Virus record (IMG/VR): IMGVR_UViG_3300028815_000025 | Location: 1 to 25,328 of that record | Source of the DNA: a virus | Length of the DNA: 25,328 bases | Direction: 5' to 3' (one strand) | Shown here: positions 1-7,819 of the stretch, in pieces | How the letters are laid out: the number at the start of each line of letters is the position of its first letter | Position numbering within the stretch: the first letter of the stretch is position 1 | Position numbers and translations under genes: made by a program | Notes under the pieces: generated by a model | What the model was told of the DNA's origin: nothing | The model's input: only the letters and a program-made list of their open reading frames with translations | Databases searched by the model: none

Positions 1-909
1 TGTGTCAAGTACTGTAATAGTACCATCTACGGATGGAACTTGTCTTTGGTAGCCCACAATATTTGGGTTACCCATTTCCTGTACCGGTTGTACGTTTAGA
101 TTACCATTAAGAGTTACAGACTGTACTCTTGGAACATCTTCAGCAACAATAACAATTTTAGCGTGTTGTCCGCGAATAGCCGCTGGAATTGTAGCATCTG
201 TGATATCTGACCAGTTTGTTCCAGCAGGTGCGGCATGATAAACAGCTAATACCTGAGCGGTTCTTGTATCTCCCGTTGTTAGGGTTGTACCAGACACAGA
301 ATATTCTCCTGTTTCTGGGGCAGATGCAACTTCCTCTAGGTATTCTCCATCCAAAATTACAGATAAACAGTCGTTACCATTTAATAATTGAATTGGAGTT
401 TCTGTTAGGCTGAATGATGTAGTTCCTGTAGTAAACTTATCTACAATAACATCATTCTTAAACCATCGTTTTGCACTTCCGGTAGCAGTATAGCTTTCAG
501 TAGATTCGCCTGTTACGTTGAAGGAATATGAAAAGTCACTAACCTGTAATCTTTGTGCGTGAGCACTCTTTACATAGTCAGCTACCTCAGCATCCTTCAC
601 AAAAAGGATAACGTCAATCTCAGATAGTTGGTCGATATTTACACCTTCTGCCGGATAAGCTGTAGCGTCTGTTCCAGTTAGAACTGAGAACAATTTAACG
701 CTTACATCAAATACGTCAAATGTAACTGTAACATTAGTGATATCCGCAACTGTACCAGCATGGTTTGGATTTCCAAGCTCGTCAATCTCTGTGGTAGGAG
801 CTTCACTTGATAGGTCTACTCTTTGCACTCTTGCGGCATCATAATAATCAGTCGGGCCAACAATCCTTAATGCCATTTCCTTAGAAGGGATTGCTAGTCT
901 TTTTGCCAT
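1..909 (-). CDS. Probable major tail (tube) protein, 3' end cut off by the window
   Basis: The frame is open from an ATG at 909 to the left edge (303 codons, no stop), so the C-terminus is missing. The start is preceded by AGAGGT at a good distance. The protein begins MAKRLAIPSKEMALRIVG and is rich in Thr, Val and Asp, with alternating hydrophobic stretches typical of beta-rich phage structural proteins. I see no signal peptide or membrane segment. It follows the neck and tail-completion candidates directly, which is where tailed phages normally encode the tail tube subunit. The assignment rests on gene order and composition rather than a recognised motif. A sheath or another virion protein is possible. 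Confidence 0.5.
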   Translation of the reverse strand, partial: MAKRLAIPSKEMALRIVGPTDYYDAARVQRVDLSSEAPTTEIDELGNPNHAGTVADITNVTVTFDVFDVSVKLFSVLTGTDATAYPAEGVNIDQLSEIDVILFVKDAEVADYVKSAHAQRLQVSDFSYSFNVTGESTESYTATGSAKRWFKNDVIVDKFTTGTTSFSLTETPIQLLNGNDCLSVILDGEYLEEVASAPETGEYSVSGTTLTTGDTRTAQVLAVYHAAPAGTNWSDITDATIPAAIRGQHAKIVIVAEDVPRVQSVTLNGNLNVQPVQEMGNPNIVGYQRQVPSVDGTITVLDT

Positions 910-923
910 CTATTACCTCTTTT

Positions 924-1373
924 TTATAAATATGAATATTCTGCTACAAACATAACCGTAGCTCTGTAGTACATTTTCTCTACCAATTCTGGCATCACCC
1001 GTACTGGAGTAACTTCTATATGTAGTGGGTGTAGGTATCCCAATCTAGTAGGAGTAATATCAGGTGGAAAACCTTCATCGTAGTCGTACACAGGTATCCC
1101 CGAATATAGTGCTCTCGTTATTTGATAGGAGAGTTCATCCCTTTGCGTTTTATTCTTAGCAAAGATGTCTATATTCCAGGTTCTATCCTCTTTTTGTTTT
1201 TTATTTCCAATTTCCCAAGGTCTAGGTCTAATTTTAGCATTTTCTACAGAGACTGTAGGTATCGTAAGACCTCTTACGGGAAATTCATCAGTTATTGTTA
1301 AATAAGACACACTTGAAAAAGTATCCTCTATATAATAATAAACTGATAAATCCTGTTTCGTTAAAATATGCAT
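924..1373 (-). CDS. Probable tail-completion / tail terminator-type protein
   Basis: A 149-residue soluble protein beginning MHILTKQDLSVYYY. I chose the ATG at 1373 because it overlaps the stop of the preceding gene as TAATG, a coupling arrangement. The longer frame would begin with TTG at 1409 and overlap by 37 nt. The mid-part carries a short basic stretch (IRPRPWEIGNKKQKE) followed by alternating beta-type sequence. Between a gp10-like gene and the probable tube gene, phages usually encode a tail-completion or terminator protein that joins the tail to the neck. The size fits. No diagnostic motif is recognised, so the role is inferred from position. Confidence 0.45.
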   Translation of the reverse strand: MHILTKQDLSVYYYIEDTFSSVSYLTITDEFPVRGLTIPTVSVENAKIRPRPWEIGNKKQKEDRTWNIDIFAKNKTQRDELSYQITRALYSGIPVYDYDEGFPPDITPTRLGYLHPLHIEVTPVRVMPELVEKMYYRATVMFVAEYSYL

Positions 1374-2527
1374 TATTCTAAGTCCACTTTTGTACCACGT
1401 AAGTACCAATATGAAGTAACTTCCCGATGGTGTTCCCAGTAAAAAACCACATACACGTATTCATTATCTATTTCTTTCATTTCGTTACGCCATCTCTCTA
1501 AATCTACTTTGAACTTTTCGTGTTCTTCTGTATTTTGAAGATTGTTTGCATAGATTTCTTCTAGGCGTTCATGAAATTGCAGTAAGGCTCTTTCACCTAT
1601 AGCCACACCGGAAGGTTTTCTGGATGTGAATGGGCGTCTAGGCTGAAGTCCTGTACCTCTTTTTACAATATCAGAAAGTACTTCATTTAATTTTTCTACC
1701 GCTTCGGCTCTAAAACGGCTATACGCCTCTCTAATAAGATTAGCAACGAGTATCTCCGTTTCTTGTATAAACCATTGTGGGCCAAATTCTGGGTAAGGCC
1801 ATCCAGCAGAATGTCCTTCGCTATGGAATTGTACGCTTCCTCCCTCCGCTCCCTCAACTGATGCATTTCCATATTCAATTAAGTACCAAAATGGAGCTTC
1901 TGTTGGGGCTAGATAAGAGAGTCTAGCTTTTACAATTGCGTCATACCTCCAAGACCAATCTGCCGTAATATCCTTAAAATCTTCTTCTCCTGTTTCTTTA
2001 TCTCGCCTTACTCTCCAAGCTTTTCTTCCCTCTCTTGCTGTGCCGTAAATGAGTCTCATCCATTGTCTGGAACGCATATCTCCGTCCTCCCAACGCTTTC
2101 CAGGCAAATCATCTCTCGCCTTTTTCACAGCGGCGGCCCATAGTTCCACACCGCCTAATGGTGTTAAGTCAATATATACGTGTGCGGTTCTAGCATTTTC
2201 ATCTGGTAATATTGTTATAAGCGGTATACCAGAATTAATGTTACTTCTAACAGCATTTTCTAAATGTGATAAGTAAGGTGCGTAATTATATTCTTCTGTA
2301 GCAATTGCGGCTTCTTTAATTTTCAACAACAAAAGTTGAGCCGCTCTATCCCTTGTATATTGGTAAGCTCTGGTAAAGGCTAGTTGAAATGCCGCTTTTC
2401 TAAAATCTTCCGCAGATAGTTCTCTGTCTATTCTATTAACTTCTTCTTTGTAAAAACGAGCCTCATCAGATATATTATCAAATATAGCTTGTTGTTCTCT
2501 CAGGATATCATTAAAATTTAGTGCCAC
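1373..2527 (-). CDS. Probable neck protein, HK97 gp10-like C-terminal part
   Basis: A 384-residue protein with a GTG start at 2527, a GGAGA ribosome site about 12 nt upstream, and a 10-nt overlap with the preceding gene. Residues 1-95 are helical and charged. The stretch APFWYLIEYGNAS at about 211-223, then GWPYPEFGPQWFIQETE at about 242-258, resembles the HK97 gp10 pattern of an aromatic 'EYG' strand followed by a proline-rich segment before the last helix. gp10-type proteins sit at the head-tail junction. The protein is much longer than the usual 120-150 residues for that family, so the N-terminal half would be an extra domain. The match is by eye only. Confidence 0.4.
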   Translation of the reverse strand: MALNFNDILREQQAIFDNISDEARFYKEEVNRIDRELSAEDFRKAAFQLAFTRAYQYTRDRAAQLLLLKIKEAAIATEEYNYAPYLSHLENAVRSNINSGIPLITILPDENARTAHVYIDLTPLGGVELWAAAVKKARDDLPGKRWEDGDMRSRQWMRLIYGTAREGRKAWRVRRDKETGEEDFKDITADWSWRYDAIVKARLSYLAPTEAPFWYLIEYGNASVEGAEGGSVQFHSEGHSAGWPYPEFGPQWFIQETEILVANLIREAYSRFRAEAVEKLNEVLSDIVKRGTGLQPRRPFTSRKPSGVAIGERALLQFHERLEEIYANNLQNTEEHEKFKVDLERWRNEMKEIDNEYVYVVFYWEHHREVTSYWYLRGTKVDLE

Positions 2528-2754
2528 GAAAAATCAATTTCTCCGAAGACTACGCCTAAAACTGCCCTAGTGTAGTTGTTAAAGTTATCTAATACTATCT
2601 TTCTAATCTGCTGATACTCTTCTGTGTCTTTATCAATAATTTCTTCTATTCCGGCAAGTGTAATAGCCTGATGTTTCTTCCCTAAGCTTCCAGTTAATTT
2701 TATAACATCCAGTACATCCACTCCCGTAATATATACTCCTGAACCTTCTGCCAT
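2518..2754 (-). CDS. Small neck-module protein of unknown function
   Basis: A 78-residue protein beginning MAEGSGVYITGVDVLDVIKL. It is separated from the upstream zinc-knuckle gene by 2 nt and overlaps the next gene by 10 nt. The middle (residues 35-60) is a charged helix (IDKDTEEYQQIRKIVLD) and the end is aromatic (FGEIDFSWH). No membrane segment or signal peptide is present. It lies between two connector candidates, so a small structural or assembly role is plausible, but I do not recognise the family. Confidence 0.6.
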   Translation of the reverse strand: MAEGSGVYITGVDVLDVIKLTGSLGKKHQAITLAGIEEIIDKDTEEYQQIRKIVLDNFNNYTRAVLGVVFGEIDFSWH

Positions 2755-2756
2755 AT

Positions 2757-3173
2757 CTATTCCTCCTCGTTTAGTGTCAAAACTAATCTGTTTAAGTCCG
2801 GTACTCCCCTTCTACCAATATCATTTACTGTCATTCTAATATTATCTACTACTACATATTTTGCATTTTTTGCGGCATATAAACTAGTATCATTATACTC
2901 AATTTGTGCTCTACAATCACCCTCAAAAAACTGTCCACCAGTTACCCAATTCATCCTGTCAGCCTTACCCCAAGTAATGTGAGCAGGAACTGTCAGTCCA
3001 GAATAAATAGGTATGAAATATACACCAGAACAAGTTGGACAAAAGGGGTCTGTAGCTTCCTGCGTAACTGGATTTAAGTCACACGTTGGACAAGGAATTG
3101 ATGACGCTACCGTATAAAAAGTAATGTCTCGTCCTATTAAATTTCTTATATCATTAATTATATGAGTTAGCAT
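2757..3173 (-). CDS. Probable head-closure (stopper-like) connector protein with a double CPTC knuckle
   Basis: A 138-residue protein with an ATG at 3173, 2 nt after the stop of the fibre gene. Cys28-Pro-Thr-Cys31 and Cys45-Pro-Thr-Cys48 form two identical CxxC pairs spaced for one zinc ion. The rest is beta-rich (TVPAHITWG, YVVVDNIRMTVNDIG). Small proteins of this length with an N-terminal CxxC knuckle and a beta-barrel-like body occur among phage head-closure components, and the position upstream of the gp10-like and tail-completion candidates agrees. The zinc site is read directly from the sequence. The stopper function is inferred. Confidence 0.45.
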   Translation of the reverse strand: MLTHIINDIRNLIGRDITFYTVASSIPCPTCDLNPVTQEATDPFCPTCSGVYFIPIYSGLTVPAHITWGKADRMNWVTGGQFFEGDCRAQIEYNDTSLYAAKNAKYVVVDNIRMTVNDIGRRGVPDLNRLVLTLNEEE

Positions 3174-3175
3174 TT

Positions 3176-6100
3176 TTATTCATCCGGATGTGGGTCATAT
3201 TCCTCACCCTCTGTTGAACGTAGGTAGGCGTGCCAGCCAGTTGCGAAATTTAGAACTGCTCTAAATTTTCTGGCTATTGCCCCAATAGTAACTCTAGTCC
3301 TGATACTATCTACTATAGATACTGCATCTTGTATTAGTGCATAAATTATTTTTGTAATTGTTACAGTATCTATTGCACTAACCGTGTCTGAAATAGATTT
3401 AAATATGTTTCTAGCAGTGTTTACAGTATCCGTTATATCTACCGTTTCTGTAAAAGTTCTTATTAAATTTCTGGCTGTGCCTAAAACGTCCGTAGTACTA
3501 ACTGTTTCTGCAATAGAAATTGCAATAGCTCTAACATTTGTTACTACGTCAGTAATCCCCACTGCATCAGAAATTGCAACAAAAACTGAACGTAACCTAG
3601 AAAGTGTATCCGTGATATTTACAGAATCTGCAATAGAAATTGCTAGATTTCTAGCTGTAGATACTAAGTCTGTGATTCCAACCGAATCTGCAATACTTCT
3701 TACTAAGGTACGAATGTTGGAAAACGTATCTGCCACATTCACGGAATCTTGAATTAGGGCATACTTAGCCGCCGCACCTTTAATAGCACCTATTAAGTCT
3801 GTGATTCCTACGGTATCAGCTAATTCTACAAAACGTCCAGCACTTCTAGAAAGAATATCTGTTATGTCTACAGTGTCTGTAAGAGTTTTATAAAGCTGTC
3901 TCGCAGTTGCTACTAAATCTGTGATTCCAACAGTATCTACTAAAGTTACAAATCTACCTATAGCTGTATTAACAGTATCAGTTATCCCAACGGTATCTGA
4001 AATTGAAGCTACAACTTTTATTACTCTAGAAACTACATCTGTTATCCCAACGGAATCCGCTATTGTTTTAAATAAATTTCTAGTTGTGGTTACAGTGTCG
4101 GTTACTCCAAGGGATTCCGAAAGAGTTTTAAATAGCTCCCTAGCATTACTTAGAGTATCTGTTATCCCAACAGATTCAGAAATACTCTTGAAAATATTTC
4201 TAGCTGTGGTTATTGTGTCGGTTATTCCCACTGTATCAGATATAGATGCTACAACCTTTATTATTCTAGATAGAATATCTGTTATTCCGACATTATCTAA
4301 AATAGATACAAATCTACCAGCACTTCTAGCTATAATATCCGTAATTCCAACGCTATCCGATAAAGTCTTGTAAATCTCTCTAGCAGTTGAAATAATGTCT
4401 GTAACTCCAACATTGTCGGCTATGGTTCTAGCTCTACCAATAGTCTTTGAAATTACATCGGTTACGCCAACAGAGTCTGCAAGAGTTACAATTTTTATAG
4501 CAACTGTTGATAAAATATCAGTAATTCCTACACTATCTGATAATGTTTTATAAAGCTCTCTAGCGTTAGTAATTGTATCCGTAATTCCTACATTTTCAGC
4601 AATTGTTTTAAATAAATTTCTAGCGTTGGTTAAAATATCAGTAATTCCAACATTATCTAAAATACTGATAAATAGATTTCTAGCATTAGTAACTGTGTCT
4701 GTGACACCCACATTTTCTGTCAGGGTTTTAAATCTTCCAATAGCTGTTGATAAAGTATCCGTGATTCCTACTGAATCAGCTAATGTAATAATTCTACCAA
4801 CTGATGCGGCTAAAATATCTGTTATACCTACACTATCAGCTATGGTTTTAAATAAGTTTCTAGCTGTAGATAGTACATCAGTGCTTCCTACAGTATCTGT
4901 TAAGGTTCTGACTAACTCTCTTACGTTAGTAACTGTATCCGTTACTCCTACAGTATCAAGAATAGTAGCAAATTTTGCGGCTAATCCTTGGGCTTCCTCA
5001 ATCGCCAACCACAACGCATATCGTGCTGTTCCATCAGCAGTTGAATAATCTAATGTCCATCCATTTGCATCCCAACTATCTATGGTCGCCACTAACTCAT
5101 CTGAACCTGTGTCATCTAACATGTGGACAACAACATCATCCGTTAGACTTCCAGTATTCATCGTTTCTGCGCCCCAATCATTATGCGTACCAGTACAATA
5201 ATCTTCCCCATCTTGGTTGGCAAACGCAAGTGCTAGAACACCTGCCTCACTATCACCATTCCAATCATCAATTGCTGAATGGTCAGAAAGTATTCCGAAT
5301 AAGCATTGTGGTGTAAATCCAGGCGATGTATTGCTTTTGGTTGTTGCTGTTGTTGGCGAAGTGTCCGCTCCACACCATGCACTTATATAGGATGGCAAAT
5401 CAAGCGAGACCACAATCCAATCATCTGTGTTGTCTCCACTCCCGCTGACATACTGTATATCAAATGACGTGGATGTAAAATTGCCAATGTCATAATAAAT
5501 ACCTGGGCTAAATCCCGCTTGCATGTGGAAATAATCGTCAGCAATACCACCTCTAACAACGCTCGAAGAACTCGCATCAGCATCGTAACTGGAGAACGTT
5601 CCAAAACCACTCCCCCTTACTGCCATGCTTATTCCTAAGACACTATTAACATAGGCAGTATCATCTGCTGGACAATCATTTGAAATCATAAAGACAATAT
5701 CGGTCTGGAAACCTGTCGTTACAGTAGCGCCAGGACTCCCCACCTTGTCTACCTTTTGTATATCAACATTATCAAAACCAGCAAAGAAAATAACCGTCAT
5801 CAAAAAGCCAGCAGAAAATTGTTCGTTGATTGTTAATTCAACACCTCCGCTATTCCATTGGCTAAATGTAAATTCACCATCCACAGCACCTGCATCTGTC
5901 ACCAATCCGATGCAAGCGTTGTGTACAGTCCTACGATTTGCATCAGCCCATACATCTCCATCCATTTCGTTCCTGGCACAATAATATTCATCTGTACCAT
6001 CAGTAAATCCAATTGCCAACTCTGCATCTGTCGCTAAAGAATTATCGGCAGTTGCTTTACTGATAATAAACATTGCCAATTGCGGAGTGGCACTCCACCC

Positions 6101-6952
6101 CGAAACATTAAAATCCTGTGTTCCCGATGCGGCGGTTGATACCGCCTGACGCACTGCTCTAATTTGAGGGTTTCCCGATGGTAATAATGCTTCTAAAACA
6201 TCGGTTATTCCAACTGAGTCAGAAATTGATTTTATTAAAGTTCTAGCCGTTGTTACTATATCCGTGATTCCAACAGAATCAGAAATTGTTTTGTAAAGTT
6301 CTCTTAAATTGGTTACTGTATCTGTAACCCCAACTGTGTCTAAAATACTTACGACTTTCCCAACTACATTGGATATTGTATCTGTTATTCCCACTGTGTC
6401 GGAAACACTTCTTTGATATGCTACTCCCCCAACCTTGTTTACATCAATATCTCCTGTGACGGTATAGGTGGTAGTATAACCATTGTTTGCTTCGTATGCC
6501 CTGATGAGTATCTCATCACCATCTGATACCACTCCTGAGGGTATTTGAAATGCCAGAAGAACCTCAATGTATTCACCTGGCCCATGTGAGTAACTGGTTG
6601 TTGTACCATCTTCAGTTACACCGTTATTATCTCCTTCGAAGCTAACACCTTGATTTGTTAACCTATTAGTACAGTCCTGACCCTCTGTTAGATTATCACT
6701 ACCTACTGCTTGAATGGCGGCGGCAGAAGTTGAGACATCTGTCCATCCACCTCCCTGATGATTGAATTCAAATGTCCAAACAACAGAACCAGCATTTTTA
6801 CCATTATCATTATGTAATTGAAAACGGCATAGATAAGTAGTATCTGTATCTAATGTTTGCTGATTATTAGATGAGCCTATAATGGTAGAACCAGCCTCAG
6901 TTCCATCATTATAAAAGGCATACTCAATCAGGTCGTAGGTAGGGTTAGCCAT
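3176..6952 (-). CDS. 1258-residue fibre-like structural protein with about 32 copies of a 20-residue repeat
   Basis: Layout: residues 1-181, a beta-rich domain beginning MANPTYDLIEYAFYNDG; 182-261, four tandem 20-residue repeats; 262-662, three loosely similar beta-rich units of roughly 120-130 residues, each with a 'TPQ/TGFQ..F.IS' opening; 663-1225, 28 more repeats; 1226-1258, a basic then acidic tail. The repeat consensus is roughly [ST][IL]x[DE][STN]VG[IV]TD[TIV][VLI][ST]xARxLFK. There are no Cys residues in the repeats, no membrane segment and no enzyme motif. Such regularity suggests an elongated, probably oligomeric fibre or whisker. Similar 'SDSVG(V/I)TD' repeats occur, from memory, in other large repetitive surface or viral proteins. 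The gene sits between an adaptor-like and a stopper-like gene, which favours a neck or head fibre over a tail-tip fibre. The start overlaps the upstream stop by 8 nt. Confidence 0.65.
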   Translation of the reverse strand: MANPTYDLIEYAFYNDGTEAGSTIIGSSNNQQTLDTDTTYLCRFQLHNDNGKNAGSVVWTFEFNHQGGGWTDVSTSAAAIQAVGSDNLTEGQDCTNRLTNQGVSFEGDNNGVTEDGTTTSYSHGPGEYIEVLLAFQIPSGVVSDGDEILIRAYEANNGYTTTYTVTGDIDVNKVGGVAYQRSVSDTVGITDTISNVVGKVVSILDTVGVTDTVTNLRELYKTISDSVGITDIVTTARTLIKSISDSVGITDVLEALLPSGNPQIRAVRQAVSTAASGTQDFNVSGWSATPQLAMFIISKATADNSLATDAELAIGFTDGTDEYYCARNEMDGDVWADANRRTVHNACIGLVTDAGAVDGEFTFSQWNSGGVELTINEQFSAGFLMTVIFFAGFDNVDIQKVDKVGSPGATVTTGFQTDIVFMISNDCPADDTAYVNSVLGISMAVRGSGFGTFSSYDADASSSSVVRGGIADDYFHMQAGFSPGIYYDIGNFTSTSFDIQYVSGSGDNTDDWIVVSLDLPSYISAWCGADTSPTTATTKSNTSPGFTPQCLFGILSDHSAIDDWNGDSEAGVLALAFANQDGEDYCTGTHNDWGAETMNTGSLTDDVVVHMLDDTGSDELVATIDSWDANGWTLDYSTADGTARYALWLAIEEAQGLAAKFATILDTVGVTDTVTNVRELVRTLTDTVGSTDVLSTARNLFKTIADSVGITDILAASVGRIITLADSVGITDTLSTAIGRFKTLTENVGVTDTVTNARNLFISILDNVGITDILTNARNLFKTIAENVGITDTITNARELYKTLSDSVGITDILSTVAIKIVTLADSVGVTDVISKTIGRARTIADNVGVTDIISTAREIYKTLSDSVGITDIIARSAGRFVSILDNVGITDILSRIIKVVASISDTVGITDTITTARNIFKSISESVGITDTLSNARELFKTLSESLGVTDTVTTTRNLFKTIADSVGITDVVSRVIKVVASISDTVGITDTVNTAIGRFVTLVDTVGITDLVATARQLYKTLTDTVDITDILSRSAGRFVELADTVGITDLIGAIKGAAAKYALIQDSVNVADTFSNIRTLVRSIADSVGITDLVSTARNLAISIADSVNITDTLSRLRSVFVAISDAVGITDVVTNVRAIAISIAETVSTTDVLGTARNLIRTFTETVDITDTVNTARNIFKSISDTVSAIDTVTITKIIYALIQDAVSIVDSIRTRVTIGAIARKFRAVLNFATGWHAYLRSTEGEEYDPHPDE
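3278..4966 (-). repeat. Coding tandem repeat array, 28 units with a 60-nt period
   Basis: Twenty-eight in-frame units, each 20 codons except one of 23 codons (the unit containing IGAIKGAAAKYA, around 3750-3820). The protein motif VG[IV]TD recurs at each step, while the nucleotide sequence of the units differs mostly at synonymous sites. Total length is 1689 nt, which equals 28 x 60 + 9. The last few units (toward 3278) are the most degenerate, with the motif decaying to VSTTD, VDITD, VSAID and VSIVD. Confidence 0.9.
6170..6409 (-). repeat. Coding tandem repeat array, 4 units with a 60-nt period
   Basis: Four consecutive 20-codon units of the same type as the larger array, covering residues 182-261 of the fibre protein (units begin SVSDTVGITD, SILDTVGVTD, TISDSVGITD, SISDSVGITD). 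They lie on the other side of the globular middle region, so the beta-rich domain is flanked by repeat stalks on both sides. Confidence 0.9.
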
Positions 6953-7271
6953 ACCACGAATCCCTTACCTTTTTTGCCTCGCGATGAAGTTTATCAAAAA
7001 ACCAGTTTTCTACTGTCTGTCCAGCAAGAAATGCTTTTTCAAAGGTAAACTTCTCCACAAACAAGTATTGCCATAAACCAAATAAATCACATCCTAGCCA
7101 CCTGTTACCTCTCCAGATATAATAATCTGTTCTGTGTTGCAGGTATGGACGTTCACCAGGGGTTTCGTTCTCTTGTACGATTACGACAACCCCTAGTCCA
7201 GGTGCATCCTTTGGCTCTCCTTTTTCAGAACCAAAGGTTGTTCCATCAGCGTAAAAAATACGCCATTTCAT
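6945..7271 (-). CDS. Small protein of unknown function next to the fibre gene
   Basis: A 108-residue protein beginning MKWRIFYADGTTFGSE, rich in aromatic residues (WRGNRWLGCDLFGLWQYLF at about 54-72), with a basic C-terminal helix ending REAKKVRDSWYG. No transmembrane pattern or signal peptide is evident. Its stop overlaps the start of the fibre gene by 8 nt and it follows the structural gene at 7275-7814 with a 3-nt gap, so the three are probably translated together. From memory, short proteins opening with 'MKWR.[FY]Y.DG.TF' occur near structural genes of other phages, but no function is known to me. A chaperone or accessory role for the fibre is only a guess from position. Confidence 0.6.
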   Translation of the reverse strand: MKWRIFYADGTTFGSEKGEPKDAPGLGVVVIVQENETPGERPYLQHRTDYYIWRGNRWLGCDLFGLWQYLFVEKFTFEKAFLAGQTVENWFFDKLHREAKKVRDSWYG

Positions 7272-7274
7272 TGT

Positions 7275-7814
7275 TTACGAACCAGTAAACGTAATTTCCC
7301 AAGTAACTTCTAGGGTATCTGAAGAACTTACATCAACAGCGGGTGAAATCTGTGCGTAAGCCATTGTATCAGTACCGTTTCCAAGCAAAGCCTCATCAAT
7401 ACCTGTAGCATTAAGGTCTCCAGCTTCAAACGTAGCTACATAAACAATTACGTTATCATCAGCCGCTCCCCAAGCGCCTTTGGTTTGTGGATAACCAGTA
7501 TCCATAGCTTCATCAGAACCTGTCTGAGTTTGCAGGGCATCAACGGTTTTAGCTTCGGATGTAAATCCAGTACCAACACCAATAACAGCATTTGCGTTAT
7601 CTAGTTTTGTTCTTTCAGTAGTATTTTGATGAAGGTCTGCAATTAGTGCATCACCCTCATTAGTAACAATGTTATGACCTTCACCAATCATATCTTTGGG
7701 GTCTAGATTAAAGAACTTTTGAAACCAATTTCTTTCACGTTTCTTTAGTTCTCCGTCCGGCCCAAAAACTTTAGCGGTAACATATCCGCGTACTCCAACT
7801 TTGTTTCTAAACAT
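7275..7814 (-). CDS. Probable phage structural protein, function unknown
   Basis: A 179-residue protein with an AAGGAG site 9-10 nt before its ATG; that site lies inside the last codons of the upstream glycosyltransferase gene. It opens with a basic beta-like segment (MFRNKVGVRGYVTAKVFG), then has a 'VTNEGDALIADL' helix and a Gly-rich 'AVIGVGTGFT' turn at about residues 75-84, and ends in an alternating beta-strand (SSDTLEVTWEITFTGS). This layout resembles virion surface or fibre-base proteins that share an 'NxGxxxIAxLL...IxxGTG' pattern in many phages. A virion role is inferred from this and the neighbours. The exact location on the particle is unknown. Confidence 0.45.
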   Translation of the reverse strand: MFRNKVGVRGYVTAKVFGPDGELKKRERNWFQKFFNLDPKDMIGEGHNIVTNEGDALIADLHQNTTERTKLDNANAVIGVGTGFTSEAKTVDALQTQTGSDEAMDTGYPQTKGAWGAADDNVIVYVATFEAGDLNATGIDEALLGNGTDTMAYAQISPAVDVSSSDTLEVTWEITFTGS

Positions 7815-7819
7815 CTGTG

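Noticed and set aside
1374-1409. Twelve-residue longer start (TTG at 1409) for the tail-completion candidate
   Set aside because: It needs a TTG start without a ribosome site and a 37-nt overlap; the ATG at 1373 couples to the upstream stop as TAATG.
3278-4966. Regular 60-nt spaced repeats resembling a CRISPR or satellite array
   Set aside because: The units are contiguous, stay in one reading frame, code for the VG[IV]TD motif and are not identical at DNA level. No separate spacers exist.
3384-5048. Plus-strand reading frames of 113-150 codons with repetitive Ser/Val/Thr sequence
   Set aside because: They are antisense images of the fibre repeats; they have no ribosome sites and their regularity comes from the 60-nt period.
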